A DNA stretch of 64,000 nt from Patescibacteria group bacterium (GTDB lineage Bacteria; Patescibacteria; Paceibacteria; Paceibacterales; UBA10102). The notes beneath the pieces are model-generated. The model worked only from the letters and a program-made list of their open reading frames with translations. It ran no database searches and was not told where the DNA came from. The position numbers and the translations under genes were made by a program. Location: assembly GCA_024239055.1 (NCBI GenBank), contig JANBVJ010000001.1, forward strand, positions 372,001 through 436,000. The letters run 5' to 3'. Positions within the stretch are counted from its first letter, which is position 1; every line of letters begins with the position of its first letter. Below are positions 43,892 through 54,200 of the stretch, one piece after another.

Positions 43892-44931
43892 AAGACAACA
43901 GCCTTCTCTTTTTCTGCCTTTCTTTTCTCTAGAAAGTCCCGCAAGAACTCAAAGAAGATGCCAGCCAATGGAATGGCTAAAATAGCCCCCATAACTCCCC
44001 AGAGCTGACCTCCAATAGCCAAAGAGATTAAGACAACTGCCGGAGGAAGACCAATAAAACGCTTGGTGAGAATCGGGGTTAAAATGTTGCCCTCAATCTG
44101 CTGGATTAAGATAAAGGAGATAGCCACAAAGACAGCTCTTAATACAGAATCCAAAGAAACAACAAGTATAATAAGGGCTCCTGCAAACAGAGGTCCCACG
44201 ATAGGAATGAAGTTTAAAACTCCAGAGAACATGGCAAGGGAAACAGGATACTGTACATTCAAGACCAGCAGAGCAAAGTAAGTTGCCACTCCAACGAACA
44301 AAGAACTTAATACTCTTGCGAGAAACCATCCTGAAACCTTTCTTTGAGAACGCTCCCACACATTCAAAGCAAGAGCCTCTTGCCGCTTTGGAAATAGTAG
44401 CCGGATGCTTCGCTCCATCCACTTCTCTTCAATAGAAAGAAAGATGGCAATTGAGATAACAAAGACAGTAGAGAATAATCCTCCGAATATTGCAAAGAGC
44501 GCAGAAAACACACTAGAACCCAACCCCTCTATATTCTGACCTATGGTATTCAAAAATGTCTGTGCATCAGAAAAAGCTTCAATCCCCAACCCCTCTAATG
44601 GGGAAGCTACGGTATTAAAGTACTGAGGGATGAGCTGCGAAAATCTATCAATCTCGTTGAAAAAGAACGGGGCTGTGGCAAAGATACTTAAAGCAATAAA
44701 ACCAAAGATGAAAAGATATACTCCAATCACTCCAACAACACGAGGGATACGAAACCGTTGAAGCAAATCAATTAAAGGATCGAACAGAATTGAGATGATA
44801 AATCCAAAGAGCACCCAAATTAAGATATCTTTCACTAAAAAGATTACATACAAAGCAAGTCCTGCAATTGAAATCTTAAGGATTGTACTCCACGTAATAT
44901 CTAATGTTCCTTTGTTTGCAATATATGCCAT
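43888..44931 (-). CDS. AI-2E family transporter (YdiK/PerM-like)
   Basis: A 347-aa polytopic membrane protein with the family layout: N-terminal TM pair (about 15-45), another TM helix near 65-90, a long extramembrane helical section (about 90-190), then a cluster of TM helices with the conserved VLNFIPIVGPLFAGALI and LPPAVVLISLAIGGQLWGVMGAILAIPLAG segments. Some relatives export signalling molecules or sodium; the substrate here is unknown. It lies between the M16 peptidase and rsmI. Confidence 0.9.
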   Translation of the reverse strand: MAYIANKGTLDITWSTILKISIAGLALYVIFLVKDILIWVLFGFIISILFDPLIDLLQRFRIPRVVGVIGVYLFIFGFIALSIFATAPFFFNEIDRFSQLIPQYFNTVASPLEGLGIEAFSDAQTFLNTIGQNIEGLGSSVFSALFAIFGGLFSTVFVISIAIFLSIEEKWMERSIRLLFPKRQEALALNVWERSQRKVSGWFLARVLSSLFVGVATYFALLVLNVQYPVSLAMFSGVLNFIPIVGPLFAGALIILVVSLDSVLRAVFVAISFILIQQIEGNILTPILTKRFIGLPPAVVLISLAIGGQLWGVMGAILAIPLAGIFFEFLRDFLEKRKAEKEKAVVL

Positions 44932-44934
44932 AAG

Positions 44935-46197
44935 TTATATACGCAGTAGCTTTCGTAATTTCTTTGTATCTTGAAATGGACCTAGCACGGCGAGATTTAT
45001 CTTTTCTGGCACAAACAGCTCTTTAGCCAGTGCCTTTATATCCTTTCTTGATACTACATCAATTTTATCATAAATCTTCTCAGGAAGGTAAATATCCTTT
45101 TGTAAAATCTCTTGCAAACCATAAAACATAGTCTGCTCGTTGGACGACTCCAAGGTAAGCGCCATCTTTCCTTTCATATTCTCTTTTGCCTTTTTAAGCT
45201 CATCTGGAGAAACTAAAGAGGTAGAAACCTTTTTATATTCTTTTAATATCGTGCCAATTGCCTTTTCTACATTCTCATTCTGCAAGCCTGCCTGTGTGAC
45301 GAAAAATCCAACATCTGGATCAGCTTCCGCTGCCGTAGAAATGGAATAGGCAAGTCCAAGTTTCTCTCTTATCTCAACAAACATCCGAGAGCTCATCATG
45401 CCTCCCAATAACACAGCTAAAACACTCTGAGTATAGCGCTTTTTATGAAACAAGTTATATCCTCTTGCGCCAAGCATAATGTGTGTCTGATCTGTCTTAC
45501 GATACTCAAGTAAAACTCCCGGAGTATCTTGATGATCAATTACTTCTGGCTTTTGCATAAATGGAGTTGTTGGCATTCCTTTAAACTTTGTCTTTATTAT
45601 GTTCTCAACTTCTTTTGTTGTAATATTTCCAGCAACACAAACTACTGTATTTGAAGCTACATATTGATGAGATACATAATCAATTAAAGATTTCCTTGAG
45701 ATATTCAAGATACTTTCTCTTGTTCCGATAATATCCCAACCAGCTGGCTGATCTCCATATAAAAGTCTTCTCCAGAGATTCTGAACATGAGATCCTGGCA
45801 TATCTTTATACATATTCATCTCCTCAATAACCACTCCCTTTTCTCGTTCAATCTCGCCTTTAGGAAGCTTAGAGTTTAAAAAGATATCAGAGACCCAATC
45901 AATGGCTAAACTCAAGTGTCTTGAATCAACCTTAGCAAAATACATCGTAATATCCTCTCCCGTAAACGCATTAAATACTCCTCCAACTTGATCTAAAGAC
46001 TCTGAAATCTCAAGATGAGTTGGGCGCTTTGTAGTCCCTTTAAAGAACATATGTTCCAAGAAATGGGAGATACCAGACACTGTCTTGTTCTCATACTTTG
46101 AGCCCGTACCCACCAATACTAAAACAGTCACGGTCTTTGTGCTCTTTTGCGGAACCGTGACGATTCTTAGACCGTTTGGAAGCGTTATCTTACGCAT
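44935..46197 (-). CDS. M16-family zinc peptidase (insulinase-like)
   Basis: The inverted zinc motif HFLEH is in GISHFLEHMFFKGT and the distal Glu in GVVIEEMNMYKD, so the active site is complete. 420 aa covers one pair of M16 domains, as in bacterial processing peptidase-like proteins. No signal peptide, so it is cytoplasmic or acts at the membrane face. The ATG at 46197 (MRKITLPNG) was chosen over a TTG at 46224; it overlaps the end of glyS by eight bases. Confidence 0.93.
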   Translation of the reverse strand: MRKITLPNGLRIVTVPQKSTKTVTVLVLVGTGSKYENKTVSGISHFLEHMFFKGTTKRPTHLEISESLDQVGGVFNAFTGEDITMYFAKVDSRHLSLAIDWVSDIFLNSKLPKGEIEREKGVVIEEMNMYKDMPGSHVQNLWRRLLYGDQPAGWDIIGTRESILNISRKSLIDYVSHQYVASNTVVCVAGNITTKEVENIIKTKFKGMPTTPFMQKPEVIDHQDTPGVLLEYRKTDQTHIMLGARGYNLFHKKRYTQSVLAVLLGGMMSSRMFVEIREKLGLAYSISTAAEADPDVGFFVTQAGLQNENVEKAIGTILKEYKKVSTSLVSPDELKKAKENMKGKMALTLESSNEQTMFYGLQEILQKDIYLPEKIYDKIDVVSRKDIKALAKELFVPEKINLAVLGPFQDTKKLRKLLRI

Positions 46198-47554
46198 TAA
46201 ACTTGACTGAGAGTGTTTCAACAAGATCTGAAACCAATACGCGTTCTTGCTTCATTGTATCTCTGTCCCGAAGCGTAACGTCATTATTCTCCAAAGACTC
46301 CACATCCACAGTTATTGCATACGGGGTTCCAATCTCGTCCTGTCTTCTGTATCTTCTTCCAATCGCCCCAGCCTCGTCATACTGAACCTCAAAATGCTCT
46401 TGCAGAATATCTGTAACCTCTCTTGCCTTTTTTACCAACTCTGGCTTGTTCTTTACTAAAGGGAAGACCGCCACCTGTATTGGAGCTATATTCTTTTTCA
46501 GCTTTAACATAATCTCAGCCTCTTTTGTTGACTCTGTTGTAGTAGTTCTCCCTCCCTGCACCTCCTCATATGCATCAATTAGGAGAGCTAGGACCAATCT
46601 CTCAATTCCTAGAGTAGGTTCAATGACATATGGGTAATATTTCTTCTTTGTTGCTTCGTCAAAATACTGAAGATCTTCTCCTGAGCCTTTTGCATGCTGT
46701 TTTAAGTCAAAATCCCCTCTGTTTGCTATTCCGGCAAGTTCTGCCCAACCAAAAGGAAACTTATATTCAATATCCACGGTACGTTTTGAGTAGTGAGCCA
46801 AGCTCTTTTTAGGATGCTCATACCTTCTCAAGTTTGCCTTTTTTAATCCCATATCCAAGAAGAACTGCTCCCATTTATTAACCCATATATCAAACTCTTT
46901 ATCTGCGTCTTTTGGATTCACAAAATATTCAACCTCCGCTATCTCAAACTCACGGGAACGAAAAGTAAAGTTTCCCGTTGTAATCTCGTTGCGAAATGAC
47001 TTTCCAACCTGAGCGATACCAAAAGGAATCTTGAATCTCATGGTTTCCTGTACTAACTTAAAGTTAGTAAACATTGACTGAGCGGTTTCTGGTCTTAAAT
47101 AAGTAATATTCTTTTCATCCTCAACTGGACCCAAATAAGTCTTAAACATTAAGTTGAAGTTCTTGGGAGAGGTAAACTCCTTTTTCCCGCATGCAGGGCA
47201 TTGATTCTTTGCCTTTGCCTTTCCTTCTCCGACAAATCTGCCTTCCTCCATGTAATCTGCACGAAATCTTAAATGGCATCCCTTACACTCAACTAGCGCA
47301 TCAGTAAAGTTTTCCTCGTGTCCCGATGCTTTCCATACCTTTGGATGCATTAAAACAGACCCATCAATCAAGGCCACATTGTCCATTCCCTGCACAAATG
47401 TCTTTAACCACTCTTTTTTTACATTGTTCTTTAGTAAGGCGCCAAGTGGACCATAATCCCACAAGGCCTCAACTCCCCCATATATCTCAGAGGAAGGAAA
47501 GATAAATCCCCTTCGCTTAGCCAACGATACGATTTTCTGCATAAGGCCATCCAT
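46190..47554 (-). CDS. glyS: Glycyl-tRNA synthetase (alpha2 type)
   Basis: Class II synthetase of the dimeric kind shared with eukaryotes and many Gram-positives. It has SLAKRRGFIFPSSEIYGG at the start, the FTDALVECKGCHLRFRAD insertion, motif 2 FRNEITTGNFTFRSREFEIAEVEYF, motif 3 VIEPTLGIERLVLALL and a C-terminal anticodon domain. 454 aa. ATG 47554 was chosen because an extended -10 TGgTAAAGT ends eight bases upstream; the longer frame reaches into the promoter of the divergent gene. Confidence 0.94.
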   Translation of the reverse strand: MDGLMQKIVSLAKRRGFIFPSSEIYGGVEALWDYGPLGALLKNNVKKEWLKTFVQGMDNVALIDGSVLMHPKVWKASGHEENFTDALVECKGCHLRFRADYMEEGRFVGEGKAKAKNQCPACGKKEFTSPKNFNLMFKTYLGPVEDEKNITYLRPETAQSMFTNFKLVQETMRFKIPFGIAQVGKSFRNEITTGNFTFRSREFEIAEVEYFVNPKDADKEFDIWVNKWEQFFLDMGLKKANLRRYEHPKKSLAHYSKRTVDIEYKFPFGWAELAGIANRGDFDLKQHAKGSGEDLQYFDEATKKKYYPYVIEPTLGIERLVLALLIDAYEEVQGGRTTTTESTKEAEIMLKLKKNIAPIQVAVFPLVKNKPELVKKAREVTDILQEHFEVQYDEAGAIGRRYRRQDEIGTPYAITVDVESLENNDVTLRDRDTMKQERVLVSDLVETLSVKFNA

Positions 47555-47583
47555 AAAGATTACTTTACCAGATTTAAAGTAAA

Positions 47584-47625
47584 TGTACACCAAAAGTTGA
47601 CAAATCATACAATTAGGTGTACACT
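47584..47625. promoter_or_regulatory. Promoter of the 291-aa gene within an 8-bp inverted repeat
   Basis: Plus strand TTGACA (47597-47602), 17-base spacer and TACACT (47620-47625). Arms TGTACACC (47584-47591) and GGTGTACA (47616-47623) are perfect inverted repeats 24 bases apart; one overlaps the -10 and the other lies just upstream of the -35 and near the glyS promoter. This is the layout of a looping or dimer-binding operator. Confidence 0.65.
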
Positions 47626-47693
47626 ATTGTTATACCTGTCGGCGGGAGAAACTCCCTTAAACATCTAGGCCGGCAAGAAGAAAGGAAAAAACG

Positions 47694-48569
47694 ATGACGA
47701 CACAAACGTCGATCACGTCAGGACAAAAGAAGCAGTACCTAAGATTTATGGAGGATGCAGCCGAGCGCGCACTCGTGGAGGTCGGCCTTGACAAGGACGG
47801 CATCCAGAACCTCATTGAGCGGGGCGACGAGTTCCATGCGCACGTCATTGCCGGCATACGGAAGCTCTCCTTGAGCAACCAGTACGCCGACGAGAAGGTA
47901 AAGTCCAACTACGGCTACCTCTCGGGCTACACGCCCAAGGGGATCGCAGAGCAAGTAGCGATTCTGCGTGAACTCTTCCCGGAGCTCAAGGACGCCACGT
48001 TCGACGAGAGCATCGCCAGCCAGGCCTTACCCGAGGGCGCCGAAGGGTGGTTCGCTATCCCAAGGTGGGAGCTGATCGCGTCAACCAACGGCGAGGCTGT
48101 TCAGAAGGTTCTGGACCTGATCAAGCAGACCAGAAACGATAAGTTCTACAACTACCGCCAAGACCGGCTTGGCCCTAACTGGCTCCGTCAGCGCGGGCGC
48201 ACGGTGATGATGCTCCAGAAGCTGGGCGAACAGCAAGCAAAACACGACATCCTCGTGATACCGGCCCAGTTCGGGCTCCATCACAGGGGCCGTTCGGTCC
48301 GCTTGGCTCGTGAGGACTTCAACGCCTCAGAGTTCGGCCTCGGAGCCTTCGCGATCGGGATCATGCTCCTGACACACTCGGAACGTTTCCAGCACTTCAA
48401 CGATCTCTGGATCGACTGTGCCGGAGAGGAATACGCTCCGGGTGCCGATGGCCAGTTCAACAGCGCGCCGTACTTCTTCTTCGGCGGCGACGGGGTCGGG
48501 TTCGGCACATACCAGATTGTCCAGGCCCCCGACTTCTGTGGCTCGGCGTCGGCGTTCGTACCGCAGTAG
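47694..48569 (+). CDS. Conserved-looking hypothetical protein, 291 aa, GC-rich
   Basis: Function unknown. The protein is soluble, without signal or TM segment, with a helical first half and a second half with a KQTRNDKFYNYRQ motif, a GLHHRGRSVRLARE basic loop and a Cys/Asp-bearing LWIDCAGEEYAPGADG segment. Codon third positions are mostly G or C, in sharp contrast to the AT-leaning neighbours, so recent transfer or special selection is likely. AAGGAA lies about seven bases before the ATG. It has its own TTGACA promoter with an operator-like repeat and a terminator. It is encoded alone among minus-strand genes. Confidence 0.85.
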   Translation: MTTQTSITSGQKKQYLRFMEDAAERALVEVGLDKDGIQNLIERGDEFHAHVIAGIRKLSLSNQYADEKVKSNYGYLSGYTPKGIAEQVAILRELFPELKDATFDESIASQALPEGAEGWFAIPRWELIASTNGEAVQKVLDLIKQTRNDKFYNYRQDRLGPNWLRQRGRTVMMLQKLGEQQAKHDILVIPAQFGLHHRGRSVRLAREDFNASEFGLGAFAIGIMLLTHSERFQHFNDLWIDCAGEEYAPGADGQFNSAPYFFFGGDGVGFGTYQIVQAPDFCGSASAFVPQ

Positions 48570-48848
48570 AACCTTAAATTCTTGTTCCCTTGAATCTTTT
48601 GACTTCTTGTCTTTTGATTCTTGAATCCGCGGACAAAAATGAGAGAGTTATCCACAATTCGAAGTGGCTCTGACTCTCTCTTTTCTTTTACTTAATGTTT
48701 TAACCTATTCTCTATTTTCTGTTAAGGTTATTAGGATGGATGGAAATGAAACTGTCTTCATTATATCTATTCTACTTAAAGTAACCTAAAAGAAGGGGGA
48801 TGTGATTAAAATATCATCACTTCTCCCCGCTTGAGATAAGAGTCAAAA
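48570..48848. other. Intergenic stretch with terminators and low-complexity repeats
   Basis: Holds CTTGAATCTTTTGA-like pyrimidine-rich repeats (about 48580-48627), the terminator of the 291-aa gene, and a weaker hairpin near 48797-48830 (GTGAT with ATCAC inside GGGG/CCCC) that may end the minus-strand 555-aa gene. No gene seen. Confidence 0.6.
48641..48690 (+). terminator. Terminator of the 291-aa gene
   Basis: GAGAGAGT pairs with ACTCTCTC and an inner CCAC with GTGG, followed by TTTTCTTTT. Confidence 0.85.
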
Positions 48849-50516
48849 CTACTGCACTCTTCCGTCTGTTATACTTTCGTCATCTTCAAGTATTGTGGTA
48901 ATTGCCTCGTCAGTTGAGGAAACAAGTCTATTGGTAAAGATATCGTCTCCCGTAATCCTTACCTCTGAAATAAGCTCTGGGGTAGTGCCTACCTGAAACT
49001 CTTGCGGGGTAAAACTGACCTGAAAGGAAACCGAAGCTGCCGAACCAAAGGTTCCGCTCCCCGCTACAATATCTCCTGCATCCCAGACAACCTCACGAGA
49101 TGCTGAATCATACACCAGAGAACTATCTTGAGGAAAGATATTGCCAGACAACTGCACTCCCTGCCCCAAAGACGCCCTTACTTTTACGTTATTAACATCA
49201 TTATATGAGTTAGAAGCTGTCCAAGTAATGGTATAGGTAGTTGAAGTTTCGACTTGCGGAGGCAGGGGCCCCTGATTACCAAAGACCTCATCCTGGAATC
49301 TTCCTGTCTGCTCAATTAAAAGCTTGGAAGATACGGGAACCTTAAACTCTTCTCTAATGTCCGACAAGACCACTGTTGTCTTTATGGAGAAGTCCTTATC
49401 TTGAGCACTAAACTGTTCCCATTCCTCTAGAACATTCACCCAAAACTCAACTCTTCCTTCCTCGCCCTTTCCCAGAAATCTTAAGCGCCCAACATCGCGG
49501 GACTCCCAAAGAATAGATTTTCCTCCCTGCTGGGATTCCCCATATGTTGATGTAAGAGTTGAGAGATTAAGAGGGCGACCATCAAGATTAATCACCAAGA
49601 ACAGATTTTCTAAGTTCTTATCGGAAACATTCTTAAAAGAAATCTCGTAATGCAGGGTATCTCCAGGTAAGGCTACAAATCCTACCTCGTCATTCACGCG
49701 TTGTGAAATAATCATCTGAGGAACCGCAATCTCAACTCCTCTGACTGACTCCTTAAACAATGTAAAGTCTCCGTCTTCCCAACTGCCGATTCTTGCTTCA
49801 AATATCTTCGCCTCATTCAATTCCCCTTCAATAGATCCGGTAATGGTAATACGTCCACCCTCAGCTCTGTTTACAAGGCCCAAAGACCACTCTGAATCTC
49901 CAATGGATGTAGGGGAGGCGCTTTTAAAAGTAAATCCATCTGGGTAGTCAATTGATATTCTCATATTAGAAAGCGGATACTCTGAATTTGAGAAATAGTT
50001 TAGAGAAAATTCAAACTCCTGTCCTGACTCAATCCTCGAAGGAAGATCAAGTTCAAAGTTCAGGGGCACAAAAGAAATGACGGTGGAAGCCGTGGTTTCA
50101 GCTGAGAAGCGACCAGTTAGATTCTTTGGAGTATAGGTAATCTGAGCTTTGGCTTCCTTAACCTCATTTTTCTTTCCAAAGAGACGGGCGGGAAACTCCA
50201 TAGTTCGTTCCTGTCCAGGATAAATATCTTCTAACTCCTGAGTAACGCGTCTTGAATCTCCCTCCAAAAATACCGCTCCCCCTGGATACTCAAAGATAAG
50301 AATAGGATTCTCCAATCTTACATTCCCATTGTTCTTGTACTTCACCGTATAGACAACCTCTTGGCCCATGTCAGCCTCATCAGGCGCTAAAATCTCAAGC
50401 CGCAATACTTCTTTTGAAAAAATATTCTGCTGCCATACAAAAGCTGCTATTGCAATAACAACAAGAACGGAAATTGCAATAATCCACGAACGTTTTATTT
50501 TTTTTCTTGAACGCAT
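48849..50516 (-). CDS. Membrane-anchored surface protein with repeated beta-sandwich domains
   Basis: 555 aa: basic N-terminus (RSRKKIKRSW), one TM helix (about 11-29), then a long extracellular part. At least three units resemble DUF11/CARDB-like beta-sandwich domains, each with a GQEVVYTVKYKNNGN or GDTLHYEISFKNVSDKN type strand pair, as seen in surface proteins that space or hold other components. No catalytic residues are visible. The promoter box TGgTAGAAT ends seven bases from the ATG. It stands after recO in the same direction. Role in the cell surface or in attachment is inference. Confidence 0.85.
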   Translation of the reverse strand: MRSRKKIKRSWIIAISVLVVIAIAAFVWQQNIFSKEVLRLEILAPDEADMGQEVVYTVKYKNNGNVRLENPILIFEYPGGAVFLEGDSRRVTQELEDIYPGQERTMEFPARLFGKKNEVKEAKAQITYTPKNLTGRFSAETTASTVISFVPLNFELDLPSRIESGQEFEFSLNYFSNSEYPLSNMRISIDYPDGFTFKSASPTSIGDSEWSLGLVNRAEGGRITITGSIEGELNEAKIFEARIGSWEDGDFTLFKESVRGVEIAVPQMIISQRVNDEVGFVALPGDTLHYEISFKNVSDKNLENLFLVINLDGRPLNLSTLTSTYGESQQGGKSILWESRDVGRLRFLGKGEEGRVEFWVNVLEEWEQFSAQDKDFSIKTTVVLSDIREEFKVPVSSKLLIEQTGRFQDEVFGNQGPLPPQVETSTTYTITWTASNSYNDVNNVKVRASLGQGVQLSGNIFPQDSSLVYDSASREVVWDAGDIVAGSGTFGSAASVSFQVSFTPQEFQVGTTPELISEVRITGDDIFTNRLVSSTDEAITTILEDDESITDGRVQ

Positions 50517-50533
50517 TTATTTATTCTACCAGA

Positions 50534-51256
50534 TTAAGAAATTCGCTCCAAGACATGAGCTAAGTAATTCCGCGATGCCTGACGAAACGCCCTAGTCTCA
50601 GAAAGGGGCATTGTGGTATTAGAAAGAAAAGCTGTATCTGAAATTAACATATTACGCAGCTGTCTTAAAGTTTCGGGAGACAGCTTTATGCCTTTTGATG
50701 CAGCGCATTGCGTACATTTAATTCCTCCGTCTATTGCATGAAAGAAAACATCTCTATCCTCCACTCCTCCCTTACACGAAACACAGGAATTAAGATGAGG
50801 TTTATATCCAGTTAAGGAAACAAGATTCCATAAAAAGTGATATGGGAGAAGATTCAAGGTTTTTACATCAAGAGTTTTTTGATTCAACGCATACAAACTA
50901 TTCATTATTAAACGCCAAGCTGTTTGTTCTTCCTGCTCTTGTGAAAGTAGAACATCCATAGAACGAAAAATACTGAAAGCAGTTCTCAATCTCTTCATAT
51001 CTTTTGCAATATTAGAATAATGAATCTCAACCTCAGCTGCAGTAAGAGTCTTCCCTACTTTTCCTTGAATAAACTCCAGATTCACAACGGCACAAGAGAC
51101 CAACCCACCTCTGAGTTTTGAAGTGATTTTTCTTTGTGAAACCGCACGAAGCCGTATCTTACCAAATAATTCGGTAAACACAACAAAAATACGGTCAGCT
51201 TCTCCAGTGTTAAAAGAAGTAAGGATAATTCCAGGTGTGCGATAATATGTTGCCAT
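50534..51256 (-). CDS. recO: DNA repair protein RecO
   Basis: RecO loads RecA on gapped DNA with RecF/RecR. The N-terminal OB-fold opens TPGIILTSFNTGEADRIFVVFTELFGKIRLRA; the helical C-terminal part has the zinc site CVSCKGG...CTQCAA. 240 aa is standard. The start shares one base with the ileS stop, so the pair are translated together. Confidence 0.93.
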   Translation of the reverse strand: MATYYRTPGIILTSFNTGEADRIFVVFTELFGKIRLRAVSQRKITSKLRGGLVSCAVVNLEFIQGKVGKTLTAAEVEIHYSNIAKDMKRLRTAFSIFRSMDVLLSQEQEEQTAWRLIMNSLYALNQKTLDVKTLNLLPYHFLWNLVSLTGYKPHLNSCVSCKGGVEDRDVFFHAIDGGIKCTQCAASKGIKLSPETLRQLRNMLISDTAFLSNTTMPLSETRAFRQASRNYLAHVLERIS

Positions 51257-54200
51257 TAGAATTTGCGAATACCCATCCAGAGTTTCATGCCTTCCAAGAG
51301 AAAGTCCTGCTCCACGTCAAAGACCTGTTTTGGGCGATCCCCCACTTGAATATCAGACACTCCAACTAACTGAGTTATTTGTTTTGAGTTGGTACCAATA
51401 AGATTTTGCAGTTCTTTGTTTCCTGAATATCTAAGCCGTATTCTATCAGATGGTTTATACCCAGCCTTTCTTCTCATGCTCTGAATATGACGAATAATCT
51501 CACGCACCTGACCCTCTTTTCTAAGTTCCAGAGTAATATTTATATCGAGCTCAACATCTGTTTTTAAAGAAGAGGAAAACACAATTTTTTTCACATTTAC
51601 CTCTTCTACAACTAAGGATGCTAATTTAGGATCCAGTTTTTTTCCTTTAACACTAAGTTTTCCCAGGGGTTGCCTAACCCGAATACCTTCTGCTGCTCTC
51701 ACAGCCAGCGTATGCTGAACAATTTTTCTAGCTAAAGTCATGTCTTCCTGGAGTTTCTTTTTTATAAGAGCTGTCTTTGCCTTTGGCCAGTCTTCTAAAT
51801 GCACACTCTCCATCTCACCCTTCAACTCTCCGTATATATGTTCTGTGAGAAAAGGAATAAAAGGAGCAGAAAGCTTAGAAACATTCAGCAATACCTCGCG
51901 CAGAGTATTTGATGCTTGTTTTAAATCTGCCCTAGACGATGGATTCTGAAATCGACTTCGGGACCTCCTGATATACCATAAAGACATATCGTCTAAAACA
52001 AAGGATTCTATTGCGCGCGCGGCTCCCGTAACATCATATTTTGAAAGCAAATCTGTTGTTTCTTTTACAAGAGAATTCAGACGAGAGAGAATCCAGACAT
52101 CCAGCACATTACTGGACTTTGTACTCATACCTGGCTTTGCATACGTCTCATAAAACACATAGGAGTTTAGGAGAGGAAGCATAAACTTTCTGACTGCTAA
52201 AGCCACGTCTTTTTCAGAAAAGAGCTTTGGTTCAGAAGGATTATTTATTGTGTAGAAATACCATCTCGTAGCATCACTACCATATTCTTCCATTATATCT
52301 GAGGGATTCACTACATTATCCTTGGACTTTGACATCTTCTGCCCTTTTTCATCTAATACATGGGCGGGCGCGATAACATTCTTAAACGGAGCTCCCTTAC
52401 CCAATAAGGTTGAGATGGTCAACAACGTATAAAACCATCCCCTTGTTTGGTCAATTGCTTCAGAAATGTAATCTGCAGGAAACTGTTCTTTTTTATCTAT
52501 CAAGTTTTTATTCTCAAAAGGATAATGATACTGCGCAAAAGGCATGGCACCAGAATCAAACCAGACATCCACAACCTCCTTTACTCTTTGCATCTCTCCA
52601 TTACATGTTGCGCATGATAAAACAACATCATCAATATAAGGCCGATGAAGGTCTAACTCCATATCTTCATTATATGGAAGGTGTTTAAACTCCAGCTTCC
52701 TGCATTGAGCCGTTGCAATACTTTTATTTTCCTTATATTCAAAAGATTCCTTATTGGTTAATCCTAGTACAGCTGTTTCAAGCATAGTTATAGGAGTCTG
52801 ATGAGAAATTAATAATATAGTCTTTCCTTTATACTTTTTCTCCAGAGCTTTAAGTAAGTTATATGTTCTCTTTTTTACATCACTGTAACTCTCTCCTTTT
52901 GGATGTCTGATACGCATCTTTTTCTCAAAGATTTCATACGGCGTTAAATCATCTTCTCCAAAAAATGCCTTAGCCTCCTTGCGAAGCTTCCCATTAAAAA
53001 TACCGACATCATCCTCGCGCAATGCCTTTTCAGGCAGAAATTTCACATCCAGCTTCTCCGCTATAATTTCAGCTGTTTCTTTGGTTCGCAGTAGATCGGA
53101 GGATAAAATAATATCTATTCCTTTATTTTTAAGTTGTTTGGCGGTGGCAACCGCTTCCTTTCTTCCTTTTGCAGTAAGGTGCAGTTTTAGATTCTCAGGC
53201 CATGAAAGGTCCACATCATCCATATTCTGGCGCTCAGAATGTCCATGACGCATAACGTAATAAGTGTTCTTTGACTTTTGCTTTGAGAGTAAATCATTCC
53301 GAGAACCAATAACCTCATACTCCTTACAATTATTACACTCCCAAACAGGAAGTGGGGTTCCCCAGTAACGTTCTCTGGAAAACGTCCAGTCCTTTGCCTC
53401 AGCTAACCACTTACCGAATCTTCCTTCTTTCATATGGGAAGGCACCCAGTTTATGGTCTTGTTGTTTGAAATGAGTTTTGTACGGTCTTTCTGCACATTC
53501 ACAAACCATCCCTCCTTTGCATAGTACAAAAGAGGGGTAGAACACCTCCAGCAAAATGGATACTCGTGCTCATACATCTCTTCTTTGAATAAAAGACCTC
53601 TTTTCTTTAAATCCTGAATAATTAAGGGGTCTGCATCTTTTACAAACTTCCCCTTCCACGGAGTCACGCTCTCAATAAACTTTCCTTGTTCATTAACCAA
53701 ATGAAGCATGGCCAGATTCTCTTTCTTTCCAAGCTCAAAGTCGTCAGATCCATAGGCTACCGCTGTATGAACAATGCCGGTTCCCTCTTTTGAAGAAACA
53801 AAGTCAGCTCCAACTACTTCCCATACCTTCTTTCCTTCCTCTGGCTTTCCAAAGGAAAAAACAGGCTCATATTTTAAACCAATGAGTTTCTTTCCTTTTT
53901 CTTTTCTTATCTCTTCATACTCTCCCAAAACTGCAGTAGCGCGGGAGGCTGCTACCACATAGGTCTTTCCGTCTTTCTTTCCAACTACATAATCTAAGTC
54001 AGGGTTTACAGCTAACGCCACGTTGCCAGGAAGCGTCCAGGGAGTCGTAGTCCATGCAAGCAGGTGCATGTTCTTGCCTTTAACCTTAAAGGATACATAT
54101 ATAGAAGGTTCCTTTACGGTCTCATATCCCTGGGCTACCTCGTGAAAGGAAATAGGGGTTTCACATCTCGGACAGTAGGGAACCACCTTGTAATCCTTAT

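Noticed and set aside
48648..48656. TTATCCACA, a perfect DnaA-box consensus
   Set aside because: It is a single copy sitting inside the stem of a terminator. No cluster of boxes was seen around it and dnaA/dnaN are not nearby, so there is no support for an origin.
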